Below are positions 47,401 to 54,734 of a stretch of DNA of 64,000 bases, one piece after another; positions within the stretch are counted from its first letter, which is position 1; every line of letters starts with the position of its first letter. Under the pieces are notes generated by a model, which saw only the letters and a list, made by a program, of their open reading frames with translations, ran no database searches and had not been told where the DNA came from. The position numbers and the translations under genes are program-made. Source of the stretch: Psychrobacter vallis (GTDB lineage: Bacteria > Pseudomonadota > Gammaproteobacteria > Pseudomonadales > Moraxellaceae); contig NZ_CAJHBU010000004.1 in assembly GCF_904846715.1 (NCBI RefSeq), forward strand, positions 1-64,000, in the 5' to 3' direction.

Positions 47401-50400
47401 TCTGCTGCTCGCTCTCAGTAGCAGCGCGGTTTTCAGCATTGATCTGCTGCACCAATTCAATGATAGCCACATTGCGCTCAGCGACTTTCTGCCAGCCACC
47501 GCGCAAGGGGTTAAAATCAGGACTGACCGTGTAGTTTTTGGCTTTTAGCGCTGGCGTCTTTGTAGCGATTTGATTTGATCCATCACTTGATCTAGGGCTT
47601 CGCGCTCCGCTATCGCTGTCATCTGTAGCTGTTCGCTCATTCGTAGCTGTGGATCGTTTATCTTCATTACGTCCGTCAGTATTTTGTCCGTCGCTTCGTC
47701 CATCGACGTTAGGTATGTCGCTAGCAAGTTCTGCTTCACCTCGTCCAGCGTTCCGGCTTTCTCCATTCGCTTGGTCTGCGTTGGATAGTCCTCGGTCAGT
47801 ACCTGATTGATTGTCTTGATTACTTGTTCCGGTGTCATTGTTATTCTCGCTTAATTCTTCCGTGGTGGTTGTCTCAGCCTTTAAACGGTCATACTCGCGC
47901 TTACTATCCGCTACGCTGGTCATGCCCTCAGTATCAAGTCCGTCCCAGTTTCTAGCGCCTTCCCAAAAAGAGAGTAACTGAGGTTTGATGTTATCACCAA
48001 AGTCCTCAATCATTAATTTAGCATAATCCCCAAACTTGCGTACACCACTTTCGATGTAAGCACCTGCTAGCGTCATACCATCAATCGCCATTTCAGGATC
48101 AAAGCCTGAGTTAACCTGACCCATTTTAGACTTTAGGCGAGCGCGTGCGGCTGCCACCTTGTCTGAGGTGAATAACTTATTGTCTGCAAAGCGGTCTTTG
48201 GTTTCTGCTGTCACATCATTCTGTGTTTTCTCAGTGGTAGTGAGGACTGCATCAAGATTACTAGGCTTGGGACTTACGAGGTCTGGATTACTTGCGGTTG
48301 ACTCAACACGCTTAATAGTTTGGTCTATCTCCGCTTGGCTCATGCCAGCATCTTTAGCTTTGTTTACTGCGACTTGCTGCGCTGGAGCATCTTTATTAGC
48401 ATAAGCTTGTGCTGCTTCGTTATATAAGTCAGCAGTATTGTAAGGTTTAGCGCTAGAATCATCTGCACGCGGCTTAGTTGCAATATCGCTTACTGGTGCT
48501 TTCGGCTGTATCTCAAAGCGGCTCTTGCCAGCGCTAACAACTTCATGCGTATCAGACAAGCCTTTCTTGCTAATAAACGCCTGTGCTTTATCGCTACTAC
48601 CGAACCATTTAGCCTGACCATCTTTGCCAATGGCAACATCAGTGATTGCTTGCGCTTGTGTGTTCGGCACAATTTTAAAACCACCACCTTTGACTTGCTC
48701 AATAGTCACGTTATTAGGATCAAGCTTTTGTTTCTTGATAGCAGCTTTCGCGGCTGGCTTGCTCTTATAGATACCTTCTTCAGTAGTTGGCGCTGGCGTT
48801 TCCGTTTTGGCCTGTGTAGGCGCTGGAATATTGATGACTGGGTTTTCATCGGTTAGCTGTGTGGCTGCTGGCGTGCTAACTTCTGCAACTGGCATAGTCA
48901 AACCACTAGCAGTAGGCGCGACTTCTTGCGGCTGCTCAGTCATTGGCACTGGCTGCTCGCTCTGTACCTCGCCACCTTCACGACTTTGACGCAACGTATC
49001 GAGTTGTCCGGTCATCCATTGATGTAATTGTTTTTGCACACCTTCAGGCATGGTTGCCCAGTCGGACTTGGCAACATTCTGCTCAACCTGTCCATCAAAA
49101 GCATTGGCAATCGCCTTGGCTTTCATAGCCGCTGGCATGGTGCTATCCCAAAAACGAGCTAGATTGAATGGCGCACCATCAGCGCCCACGACTGTGGTAT
49201 CAAACGTCTCGTTCTCGTAAGGCTGTGCTAGGCTGGCGCGTCTTTCGAGCAACGCATCTTCCTGTGCTCGGTCAATCTCACGTTGCTGTGCTCGCTGCTC
49301 AACCTCGCGTTTCTCGCGTTCTGTTTTGGCTGCCACGGCATCACGGGCTAATTCGTCGTCAATCTGCTGCTGCTTTGCACGCTCACTGGCGATGTAATCA
49401 TTAATGCTTGCGGTAGCCCCTTTGATAGCTTCTTGCTGCTGTGCGAACGCTGTGTCCTGTTCTGTGGCTGCGGCACGACGTACCACACCGCCCAAGCCTT
49501 TTGTGCCTTCTCCGCGCTGCTGGTCATACCAACTCTGTGCGGCTGCAATCGATTTCTCTAGCGGCTTGTCATTGCTACCATCTTCAATCACTTCATCAAG
49601 CGCTTCTTGCTCAGCGATAAGCTCCGCTATCTGTGCATCTTGGGCGTCAAGCTCTTGTTCACTTAGCTCAACGTCAATCACTGGCTCGGCTTGCGGGGCT
49701 GGCGTGCCAGCTGGGTTTAAGGCGTCCTCAAAACTTTGACCGTCTATTTCTGTGGCACCATCGACTTGACCATTAAAATCTTGGCCAGTGCTATTGGTTG
49801 GGTCAATACGTGGGGCACGTCGTGCCAGCGAGGTGCGAGGAATGCCAGCCTTACTTGCTTGCTCTGCCATGGCATCAAGCGCGGCTTTGGTTTCGTTTAA
49901 TCGTCCAGTTAATGCCTGACCTTCTTCGGATCGTGGTGATACTATTTCAATCTGCTGCTGTAACTGCGGTATTTGCCCTGCAACTTCGGCATAGGCTTGT
50001 TGCGCGGTCACTAAGTCATCTTGCGCCTGATGTAGTTTTGAGTTGCGAGTACCTACATAAGTACCACCGCCCATCAAACCACCTAAGATACCACCCATCA
50101 GGACGGCTTCTGTGTTCTGCGCTCTATCAATCTTGTCTTTTACGCCTACATCGACACCAGCTTTCTGTGCCACATAGTCGGTGTAACCTTCCTGTAAGCC
50201 TTCTTCTGCCACATTAAGACCAACAATACCTGTACCGACGGCAGTCGGGATGGCGTATTTCGCTACCTTACCTGAGTCTGCGCGTACTGCCAACTTGTTA
50301 AATATCTTTTGTCCAAACTTACTGACCGCCCCGCCAGCCACTTGGTTGGCTGAATAACTACCGACACCCGGTGCTAACATGCTAAGTGCTAACGTTGCTA

Positions 50401-51424
50401 ACCCGACATTCTCACCAGACTCTTCCGCGATTTCGCTGATAGTCTGGTCGCGTGCTTTGACGTGGGCCTCATCCTCGGACATGCCAGCCTTGATATTTTT
50501 ATCGAACATGCCTTTGTAGGTATCTTGCGAGCGTTCCGCGCTGGCTAGCTGCTCGGGCGTGGCATTTTCTAATTCGTCCTTCGTGCTATCGCTACCATCA
50601 AGATAGGCTTGCGGGTACATTGATGCACCAGCGGCACCGTAAGAAGTGGCTGCCGCCAGTTTGGTTCCTGCCCCTAATAACTGCGCACCTTTAACGGCTG
50701 CCCCTGCTGTGCCAAAACTTGCCGCCAGTGCTGGTACTTGCTCAACGGCTGATAGTGCAAGCTTTTGTGAGAAGCTGCCATTCTGCTGGATATCACCATA
50801 GGACTGGTAAACATTGTCTTTTATATTATCTTCATAGCCCTCTAGTGCTTTAGCGCCACGATCAAAGATACCACCATCGTCATTCTCACCCACGTCAGCG
50901 GCTAATTGTAATGGCGCACGCAATAACCGTGAAGTACCAGTGGCAAGCGCACCGCCCACTGCTGATACGGTATCTCTTGCTGCATGTGCTGCCGCTTGTG
51001 TGCCAACGGTATCATTACGGATAGACTCGTTGGTTCGGTATTCGTTATCAAGCTCTCGCTGTGATTGCTGTGGTTTGCGTAGCGTGCCTATCTGCTGCTG
51101 CGCTTTGGCCTTGGCTGATTGCAAGTCTTTATAGTTTTTATTGAACAAGCTGTCGTAGGTTTGCTGATAAGCCTGAGTACCGGGCTTTAAGTGTGGCGCT
51201 CTAGTCTTTATCTCTTGTTTGAGCTTAGCTGCTACTTTAGGCTTCCAAGTGCTGTTCTCCCACTCGCGCAATGCTGCGGCTGCCACTTTCTTATCGTCGT
51301 TGGCGTAGCTCTTATTGGTCGCTACATCAAAGCCTTTCGATACGGGATTTCGACCGTCACGCGCCTTACGCTGCTTCTCGACGGCTGAACTAGCAATGCT
51401 GAATAGTTTATCGTTTAAGCTCAT
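38405..51424 (-). CDS. Giant polyvalent ejection protein (MTase, helicase, peptidase, ART, PLxRFG)
   Basis: A single 4339-residue frame. Approximate layout: helical N-terminus; Ala/Gly-rich hydrophobic stretches at 225-460; Gln-rich coiled coil to 540; long disordered linkers. An N6-adenine methyltransferase follows (EPASGIGIF near 1420, NPPF near 1490), then an SF2 helicase (VGAGKT near 2106, DEMH near 2268, REGRIIRQGNQNK near 2625). Next are an HEMGGH metallopeptidase motif near 3028, an ADP-ribosyltransferase-like domain (MYHGSP near 3241, QIKSATDNVGMF near 3405), APLMRFG matching the PLxRFG signature near 3660, and hydrophobic C-terminal segments near 3845 and 4078. The methyltransferase-helicase order recalls P1 DarB. 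It is probably ejected with the DNA to protect it. Confidence 0.9.
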   Translation of the reverse strand: MSLNDKLFSIASSAVEKQRKARDGRNPVSKGFDVATNKSYANDDKKVAAAALREWENSTWKPKVAAKLKQEIKTRAPHLKPGTQAYQQTYDSLFNKNYKDLQSAKAKAQQQIGTLRKPQQSQRELDNEYRTNESIRNDTVGTQAAAHAARDTVSAVGGALATGTSRLLRAPLQLAADVGENDDGGIFDRGAKALEGYEDNIKDNVYQSYGDIQQNGSFSQKLALSAVEQVPALAASFGTAGAAVKGAQLLGAGTKLAAATSYGAAGASMYPQAYLDGSDSTKDELENATPEQLASAERSQDTYKGMFDKNIKAGMSEDEAHVKARDQTISEIAEESGENVGLATLALSMLAPGVGSYSANQVAGGAVSKFGQKIFNKLAVRADSGKVAKYAIPTAVGTGIVGLNVAEEGLQEGYTDYVAQKAGVDVGVKDKIDRAQNTEAVLMGGILGGLMGGGTYVGTRNSKLHQAQDDLVTAQQAYAEVAGQIPQLQQQIEIVSPRSEEGQALTGRLNETKAALDAMAEQASKAGIPRTSLARRAPRIDPTNSTGQDFNGQVDGATEIDGQSFEDALNPAGTPAPQAEPVIDVELSEQELDAQDAQIAELIAEQEALDEVIEDGSNDKPLEKSIAAAQSWYDQQRGEGTKGLGGVVRRAAATEQDTAFAQQQEAIKGATASINDYIASERAKQQQIDDELARDAVAAKTEREKREVEQRAQQREIDRAQEDALLERRASLAQPYENETFDTTVVGADGAPFNLARFWDSTMPAAMKAKAIANAFDGQVEQNVAKSDWATMPEGVQKQLHQWMTGQLDTLRQSREGGEVQSEQPVPMTEQPQEVAPTASGLTMPVAEVSTPAATQLTDENPVINIPAPTQAKTETPAPTTEEGIYKSKPAAKAAIKKQKLDPNNVTIEQVKGGGFKIVPNTQAQAITDVAIGKDGQAKWFGSSDKAQAFISKKGLSDTHEVVSAGKSRFEIQPKAPVSDIATKPRADDSSAKPYNTADLYNEAAQAYANKDAPAQQVAVNKAKDAGMSQAEIDQTIKRVESTASNPDLVSPKPSNLDAVLTTTEKTQNDVTAETKDRFADNKLFTSDKVAAARARLKSKMGQVNSGFDPEMAIDGMTLAGAYIESGVRKFGDYAKLMIEDFGDNIKPQLLSFWEGARNWDGLDTEGMTSVADSKREYDRLKAETTTTEELSENNNDTGTSNQDNQSGTDRGLSNADQANGESRNAGRGEAELASDIPNVDGRSDGQNTDGRNEDKRSTATNERTATDDSDSGARSPRSSDGSNQIATKTPALKAKNYTVSPDFNPLRGGWQKVAERNVAIIELVQQINAENRAATESEQQTLAEYAGWGASGIKIFPHPEKGYDSKSWQALGEKLETLLTPDEYATARRTTQYAHYTPASVVSGIYNALEQFGFKGGQVLEPASGIGIFNGLMPSNLSNASSYVGLELDPMTGRIAQLLYPQSDMKMGDYVKAKLPDNHFDVAVGNPPFANITYDYGKGKAKQSFQLHDYFFAKTLDKLKPGGVMAFVTSKGTMDKNDSKARDWLASRADLVGAIRLPNTAFKDAGTGVVTDIIFLRKRVEGDTPSATAWTNTKTIDIDGTPATINEYFIDNPNMVLGRHAITSGQFGDTYTVNSDSDNLGSQIETAIAQLPKDIYNPSRGSKAEAAKVADMDYGAKSSETKEGGVYLKDGKLMKVIDGVGKPLTHRYGGKGQKIELKPKDIAFLSDYTKIRDAFKQSQRDQLDDSPNWQQSLDDLNKTYDSFVKKHGTLMAHKVKERENSDGTVTVTSTFTNKAILFLDVDSVMASALENIVDDGQGTVEKGSYLKGRSLNKPKVPKINTTQDALVYVLDSTGTPDIKRIAELANKTEQAVTEELGDQVFTNPDNGLTEMAETYLSGNVLEKLQRAEAIAKNDKSYARNVKALQEVQPKPIAPNDIASNLGAGWIPTATIKEFANEVLDATINAKYSTAAGLWDVGGYSRNSDYQTPDRTTVSLMESILNSKKIEVTYKVDDKTVVDVPATDLANRAADKIKTAFKDWLWRDSERAQTLAEYYNKTYNNIVPPTFNGDHLTLAGMSNMIKLRPHQKRGIYRVISQGDVYLNHAVGAGKTFTMISAAMEEKRLGLINKPMFVVPNHMLAQFSQEFLMLYPAANIVVADDQNFHTHNRKAFMAQAAVNNPDAIIVTHSSFKKIGVKPETQQAFLKETLKEWQDALASAKDADGDARSTSVRQLERNIEAMNTKLEALLNTEDKDTAVYFEDMGVDKLIVDEMHEFRKLSYATKQGNIKGITATGSQMASDLQMKIELIRKKNPTRSIVGASGTPVTNTMGELFSIQQYFQPKQLKKDGLHHFDGWANQFGEVVKGLEQNAAGNYEVVPRFAKFVNVPELMSRVRWFMDVLTSDQLGDVVKRPDVIGGGREIVTIPATEGFADFQKSLADRITAIRNRSGKAEKGADIILSVITDGRFGAIDPRFVDPELPSDPNSKLNRAITDIVEAYHATADNEYVTDGNIDDINGGALMMFTDIGLGEQSAASRGFDMKAWINSELIRQGVNPDHIAFMRDNKSHAKKGKLFDDMRQGRKHILIGGKDMETGVNVQKRLTHLFHLDAPWFPASVEQREGRIIRQGNQNKNVVIRAYATKGSYDSTMWGMVARKARFIAQAMNGDTTIRNMDDISEASAFEQASALSSGDPRALELAGLRQDVEALDRYYSAYQNAKFDNERSAKRSEQSVARAERDLATINDLLASHKDIETGGIIGQVGSKAFDKREDYGNAIIKAFKKLADSYTLGEHVLGTASGYNVVYNGVMLSGNNFIADADVDIPKSNDKVLFDSNDGDLSGTGLATSIVNRVNKLAEYQRQIEASVGIFKKDAENFRRRASQSFDSEIELNEKRKALADLEEALKLEAEALKAQAGMSNAPQGAPLTDADRVPAKDEQPKFSKTNPAKGATGTTSQQVIDVLQKRFGKEVVASLIKSGKLRVRSLNDFVNADGELLIPSDAEGFYHDGKVVLIADNLTPDTVVATLLHEMGGHAGIQNLLSPTAYANLMGNFEKLVESGNKYAVAAKERAEAMTGSDSEARDEYIPYLITEYAQANERGGPLAVIKRFLDRVVAGVRAWVRDNTGVQLKITPNDITQLAERMVKRLAEQSASDITIAGVTNAPAQQFSSSNVPSQQLSTVRKKYEGTDQWMKAPNGEPTKLNEKQWLQVRTPHFKAWFGDWENDAANASTAVNANGEPKIMYHGSPLGQTFNAFKGDRNGAMYFADSKDYSKDFMDRVKWWEGETAEDKKMFEVFLNVRNQFDIRNKDQVGEVVDLILANNETYLDGNGTPAMVIDGKKTLRDKETLEYMIGEDGSNWVIMEKPYTQAEIKKLGYDSYTADEGKWHISTAVYSPTQIKSATDNVGMFNSSHPDIRYSQPQFSRRYSSLGSDGKPTTAKERARDRVALAQATTMSSKFGVNLLLRRHLATPQHVALLNPIFKVFTDNVQARIAYENNEAGLVQTYLPEIWDTRLIVGKKKAAMDRVSKSIFDGTMADKVWTDDELETKFNLTPEDISFYRRARQAIDDSVLNMTVDTLSSLAKGTKLVSLPTVQKLKLAGLTPVGHNVMLQKHMTDELEKLAKGGLITPKAEARLQKQLTDVFDVMGGIAGKYDKLVEQGYAPLMRFGNYAVEVRDKTTNDLDLFELYETKGQQRKAIKDLKQRYDETKFTIGTGTLNPEGFKQFKDKGLSPETVQLFAAELGLDEDGAYQAYLKIAVSDRSALKRLIHRKKVPGYSEDMPRVLSSFVMSNARYSGRSLYNGEIERSIQNIEDGNLQNEAQKVFENMENPQEEFAQQRSMMFFYFMGFSPAFFFLNLTQPFTQTIPKLTAYAGVAKGHAYMAQAMGIIGKHMGKSAINMGKKAVGMPTPNWTGFEDNLPAWVKKEDYLRMAREGHLDPQNIYMIKGLERGKGGVASGVWGNIQASAGWFAEVSESINRRSTMIAAMRVAKDMGDAKLKAKGFDSKYDFAVSIIQQTQGIYNKANRSGLARGNGKLGQYGPLILVFKQFTINYAEQMIRHGRDKEAKSLAVALAWQFGLAGMLGLPFADDLRDIFEGLAYRIFGKAFNLPDYLEGLLGKSNADALMYGLASEKGRIDLYGRSSLGNIIPGTDVVRPGPTDWAEILGASSGFYESFFSAASMAADGQYKDAVVTASPRFVRDLASGAEIAATGSYRNTKGDKIMDLDKTDAAIKALQFNPANNARPGRDRSNAYNMKNMLKAKTDYFSKGLAEAMYQENDERVDELYNEMDAWNERNAEHFNVDIEKIEKSADKRVERKDFGSAERQNIQDSLALRQEDLAGT
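47545..47838 (-). CDS. ORF nested in another frame of the giant gene
   Basis: This 97-codon frame from an ATG at 47838 to TAA reads MTPEQVIKTINQVLTEDY... and is rich in Glu, Lys, Asp, Gln, Met and Leu, with no cysteine and predicted helices. In the same bases the giant protein is a low-complexity Asn/Asp/Ser/Gly/Arg linker (for example GTSNQDNQSGTDRGLS). Other alternative frames in this gene translate to Arg-, Ser- and Cys-rich nonsense, so this one stands out. GCGAG and GAAGAA precede the ATG as weak ribosome binding sites. Expression is not shown. Confidence 0.5.
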   Translation of the reverse strand: MTPEQVIKTINQVLTEDYPTQTKRMEKAGTLDEVKQNLLATYLTSMDEATDKILTDVMKINDPQLRMSEQLQMTAIAEREALDQVMDQIKSLQRRQR

Positions 51425-51431
51425 ATTATTT

Positions 51432-53357
51432 CTACCAGTCGATGTTGTCGTTTAGGTTGCCAAGATAGTTAAGGTTTTCTTGTGCTTGTGGGTCGGTCTT
51501 TGGTGCTGGCAAGCCGCGTGCATACAGTCCTTGCAACTTACTGGTTTGCGGGGTCTGTCTTGCTGGCGCTTGCGGCTGTTGACCGGGCAGTGTTAACCCG
51601 CCAGCGGTCACGCTACCGCCATTCTTAGCAGACGGATTGATTTTATAGACAATATCTTTGAGGTTGCCAAGGGATGATGCGCCCACCATAGACAGAAGAA
51701 CTTTATGGCCTAAAGCGTTTTTATCAGCCTTACTCATTTTCTTGCTGTCTCGTTCTGGTACCGCACCGATGACTAAATCAAACGCCTCTTGATAAAGGTC
51801 TAAAAACTCGCGCTCACTCTTGGCCTTGCCCATCTCTTTTAGTTTCGTGCCAGCACGTGCAAATGTCGCTGTGGTGGCTGCATCTGATTTAACGCCCAAC
51901 TGCTTAGCGCCCTTGATGGCAGTGTTGACACCTTTGTCGATATTGGCGTTATAGTCCTGCGCGGTTACAATGCCTTTGCCTGAATCGGCTTGTTTGGTTT
52001 TGCTACTACCTTTGGCGGCTTTTGGTATGCCCGGCACTGAGCGCTGCACTTGTACACCGCCACCCGATCTGTGTTTCGATAAGTAGTCTGTAAGAGAGGT
52101 ACCTAGTTGATCTTTAGGGTTGTACCGGCCATTGGTCTGTACAAACTTATTCATACCACCTTTGCCACCAAGATGAGCCACAGCAACCAAACCACCTATC
52201 GTAACTGGTGTGCCGTTAATAACCTTACCTACCGCGCCAGTTGCTTGTGCTGCCTTGATTAGGTCGTTAATATGCCACTCATTGACTGCGCGCTGCTGTG
52301 CGGCCGGCAAATTCTTAAACTGATTTGCTGAGATAGGTCTTGAGCCCGTTACTTTGGCATAGTCTTTTAGGCGATCATCGCCCATTTGAATCAAACCGCC
52401 ATAACTTTTGCCGTTGGCATTGGTTCTAAATGCTCCGCTGTTACCACTGCTTTCTGTGCCAGTAAGCGACTGAATGATAGAGCCTACTGTTGCCGGACCA
52501 CCCACGATAGGTGTGCCACCAGCATCAATATCTGAGCGCCCAACATATTCGCCAATTCTGTTTTGGCTGTTTACGTTGGCAAGGATTACAGCATTTCCGT
52601 GTTTAACACCTTCTAGGTCAATGGTGTAACCATGCTTCACGCCCAGCTCGTCAATGGTGTAACCATACTTAATACCCATCTCATCGACTTTATAGATATG
52701 GTCGCGCTGAGACTTGTTAGCATCCTTAGCATCATCGATCACCGCCTCACCTCTTTTTAAGGTTAGCTTGTCATCTATCTCCTGAACTTTAGCGGCGCGC
52801 GCTGCTTGTGCCGACGCAATTTCATCTTCAAGCGCGCCAGCGTGCTGCAACTTGGTATAGTTACCAGTCGCTTCATCAAACGTCGTGCCCTTACGTCCTA
52901 ACTCTTGACCAGTTTCTTTATCAATGATGGTTTGAAAGTAGAACGGTTTGCCGTCTGGACCTTGGCGCTGAATAATCTTGCCAGCTTGATCGCGCTCAAA
53001 CTCGACGGTATATGGTAGCTTCTCATTACTGTTGACTGCTTTGGCTAATACGTCAATCGATTGCTGCTCGTCGGCACCAATGCCTTTTAGATAGGCTAGC
53101 TGGTTGCGTGTATTTTCATACGTCGTGGTATCGTTAAACTCCTTATTCCTAATCTTGTTCTGGCTAAGTGTTATCTGATTGCCTTCATAGGTGACATCGT
53201 GGTTTTGCTGCGTGCGTATATCTTGCTGATCTTGACGGTTGCGGTCGTACTGCTTATCTGCGACGCGCTCCGCTTCTACCTTCTTACCTTCTTCATAGCC
53301 CATGATGTTCTGAGCAAAGCGATTGGTAAACTGTGCAATTCCGGTTAAGCTACTCAT
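51432..53357 (-). CDS. Internal virion protein with lysozyme/transglycosylase-like domain
   Basis: This 641-residue protein has a Gln/Asn/Asp-rich helical N-terminal half. Residues about 285-430 resemble a peptidoglycan-cleaving domain (SLTGTESSGNSGAF with a candidate catalytic Glu, GGLIQMGDDRLKDY, GLVAVAHLGGKGGMNKFV). A flexible C-terminus is rich in Pro and Gln. By position between a small hydrophobic protein and the giant protein it mirrors the T7 gp14-gp15-gp16 ejection set. The gene ends in TAG, one codon before an in-frame TAA, and the giant gene starts 7 bases later. Confidence 0.78.
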   Translation of the reverse strand: MSSLTGIAQFTNRFAQNIMGYEEGKKVEAERVADKQYDRNRQDQQDIRTQQNHDVTYEGNQITLSQNKIRNKEFNDTTTYENTRNQLAYLKGIGADEQQSIDVLAKAVNSNEKLPYTVEFERDQAGKIIQRQGPDGKPFYFQTIIDKETGQELGRKGTTFDEATGNYTKLQHAGALEDEIASAQAARAAKVQEIDDKLTLKRGEAVIDDAKDANKSQRDHIYKVDEMGIKYGYTIDELGVKHGYTIDLEGVKHGNAVILANVNSQNRIGEYVGRSDIDAGGTPIVGGPATVGSIIQSLTGTESSGNSGAFRTNANGKSYGGLIQMGDDRLKDYAKVTGSRPISANQFKNLPAAQQRAVNEWHINDLIKAAQATGAVGKVINGTPVTIGGLVAVAHLGGKGGMNKFVQTNGRYNPKDQLGTSLTDYLSKHRSGGGVQVQRSVPGIPKAAKGSSKTKQADSGKGIVTAQDYNANIDKGVNTAIKGAKQLGVKSDAATTATFARAGTKLKEMGKAKSEREFLDLYQEAFDLVIGAVPERDSKKMSKADKNALGHKVLLSMVGASSLGNLKDIVYKINPSAKNGGSVTAGGLTLPGQQPQAPARQTPQTSKLQGLYARGLPAPKTDPQAQENLNYLGNLNDNIDW

Positions 53358-53370
53358 GCCTATCTCCTAG

Positions 53371-54102
53371 TTACATCCACACGCCAGTGCCGACTGTGGT
53401 TTTTGCTGGCTTGTTTTTGTACTGATCCCATGCTTTATAGACGGTGCTACCTAAGTCTGCCCAGCCATTAGAGGCCGCATTACCCTGTGCTTGCGCTTGA
53501 CTTGCTCTATTGGCGTAAGTTTGCGATAGGGCTGTTGCGGCACTTGCAGACGACGCTTGTGCATTATTGAGTTTATTAATACCTGTATTAAGCGCGTCTT
53601 GCTGGCGTGCAAAGGTGATATCTTCAGCTCGGCTTTTCTCTTGACGGCGTGCGCCATTGATACTGCCGGACAATGCCAGCGCCCTAGATAGTGATAGCTG
53701 CCGACCTGTTGCGTCTGCGCGACCACTGTTGGGATTGATACCCATACGCTGCATCTGCCGTAAACGTGCCGCTTCTGATCCTTCGAGTTGTGAGTTGACA
53801 TCACCAATAGCATCTTGCGTCACCCTTTCATAATCAGGTCTAACGCCTTTTTGGACCAAGGAGAGGTAGCTATTTTCAATTGGCTTGTAGGATTTGTCGT
53901 AATCTGCCTCACGTTTTTTGGCGATATCCAACTGCTGTTGCTGCAAAGCTAATGATTGACCATTGGCTGCGTCTGCTGATTTCTGCGCTTTCTTTTTGGC
54001 GCTACCACTTGCCAAGCCACTGATACCGCCAATGACAGCACCAGCTGGACCACCCGTTAAAAACCCAGTTGCCGCGCCTAAAATTCCACTTAAAAAGCCC
54101 AT
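53371..54102 (-). CDS. Small internal virion protein, Gly/Ala-rich N-terminus
   Basis: I start this protein at the ATG at 54102 (MGFLSGILGAATGFLTGGPA), which has a GAGGG ribosome binding site. The frame is open 23 codons further upstream, but that extension looks unlike the rest. A hydrophobic glycine-rich N-terminus (1-40) could insert into membranes, followed by Gln-rich helices (SLALQQQQLDIAKKREADYD) and Ser/Ala/Gln repeats. It is probably the smallest of three ejection proteins. Confidence 0.75.
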   Translation of the reverse strand: MGFLSGILGAATGFLTGGPAGAVIGGISGLASGSAKKKAQKSADAANGQSLALQQQQLDIAKKREADYDKSYKPIENSYLSLVQKGVRPDYERVTQDAIGDVNSQLEGSEAARLRQMQRMGINPNSGRADATGRQLSLSRALALSGSINGARRQEKSRAEDITFARQQDALNTGINKLNNAQASSASAATALSQTYANRASQAQAQGNAASNGWADLGSTVYKAWDQYKNKPAKTTVGTGVWM

Positions 54103-54231
54103 GATACCCTCACTTATTTTTACTATTGATATGTTGTTTATGAATTTTAGACACGCAAAAAACCCAATCATCTGTTAATGACTAGGTATCTGTTTGCTGT
54201 GAGGTGGCTATGATAAGCCTAATTACTACAA

Positions 54232-54266
54232 GTATTACAAAGTTTGCTATATAAGTATAGCAAACT
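54232..54266 (-). terminator. Perfect hairpin after the 54265 gene
   Basis: A perfect 11-bp inverted repeat (AGTTTGCTATA, 4-base loop; stem 54241-54266) overlaps the TAG stop of the upstream gene. The following minus-strand sequence is only moderately T-rich, so it may instead be a processing or stabilising hairpin in the late mRNA. Confidence 0.5.
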
Positions 54267-54726
54267 AAGCGGCAGGTGGTGGATGTTGCGCAGCTATTTT
54301 TGCATCAATCATTGCTTCTATATCCGCCATGAGACTGGTGTTGTTGTCCGTGATAGCTTGGTTGATTTCGGCAGTTATCGCTATATTGTTGTCCGTGATA
54401 GCGCTGCCTATCTCTTGAGTGACCTCAGTCCTTGTCGCGCTTAAATTATTGGCAGTCTTAGCTTCTGATATCTGTATGCTGTTGACAATACTGTTTTCGA
54501 GCTTATTATCAAGCGTTATCAAAACATCATTAATCTGATCAATGATGTTTTTGCGACTCTTACTATTCAGTCGCAACGAATAATCACGCGAGTCTGAAGT
54601 AACACCATTCCTGCCAGCATTGCCAGACAAGTCGGTTACTGCACGCTTCATCGCCTCCAAAAACATAATCATATCTCTGTCTATGTTTTTGGGTATGCCC
54701 GGTAAACCCGTTACTTGACGGCTCAT
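54265..54726 (-). CDS. Virion structural protein, probably fibre or adaptor
   Basis: This 153-residue protein begins SRQVTGLPGIPKNIDRDM, followed by FLEAMKRAVTDLSG, a start seen in phage virion proteins that attach to tail or fibre structures. The remainder is a long helical, coiled-coil-like region with alternating DNN repeats (ITDNNIAITAEINQAITDNN) and a proline-rich tail. It ends in TAG. Exact role unknown. Confidence 0.65.
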   Translation of the reverse strand: MSRQVTGLPGIPKNIDRDMIMFLEAMKRAVTDLSGNAGRNGVTSDSRDYSLRLNSKSRKNIIDQINDVLITLDNKLENSIVNSIQISEAKTANNLSATRTEVTQEIGSAITDNNIAITAEINQAITDNNTSLMADIEAMIDAKIAAQHPPPAA

Positions 54727-54734
54727 ATTAATCC

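Noticed and set aside
53451..53813. 120-codon alternative frame within the small ejection protein gene
   Set aside because: Composition (His, Arg, Gln, Cys mixed without pattern) is typical of a shadow frame, and the main frame is well supported.
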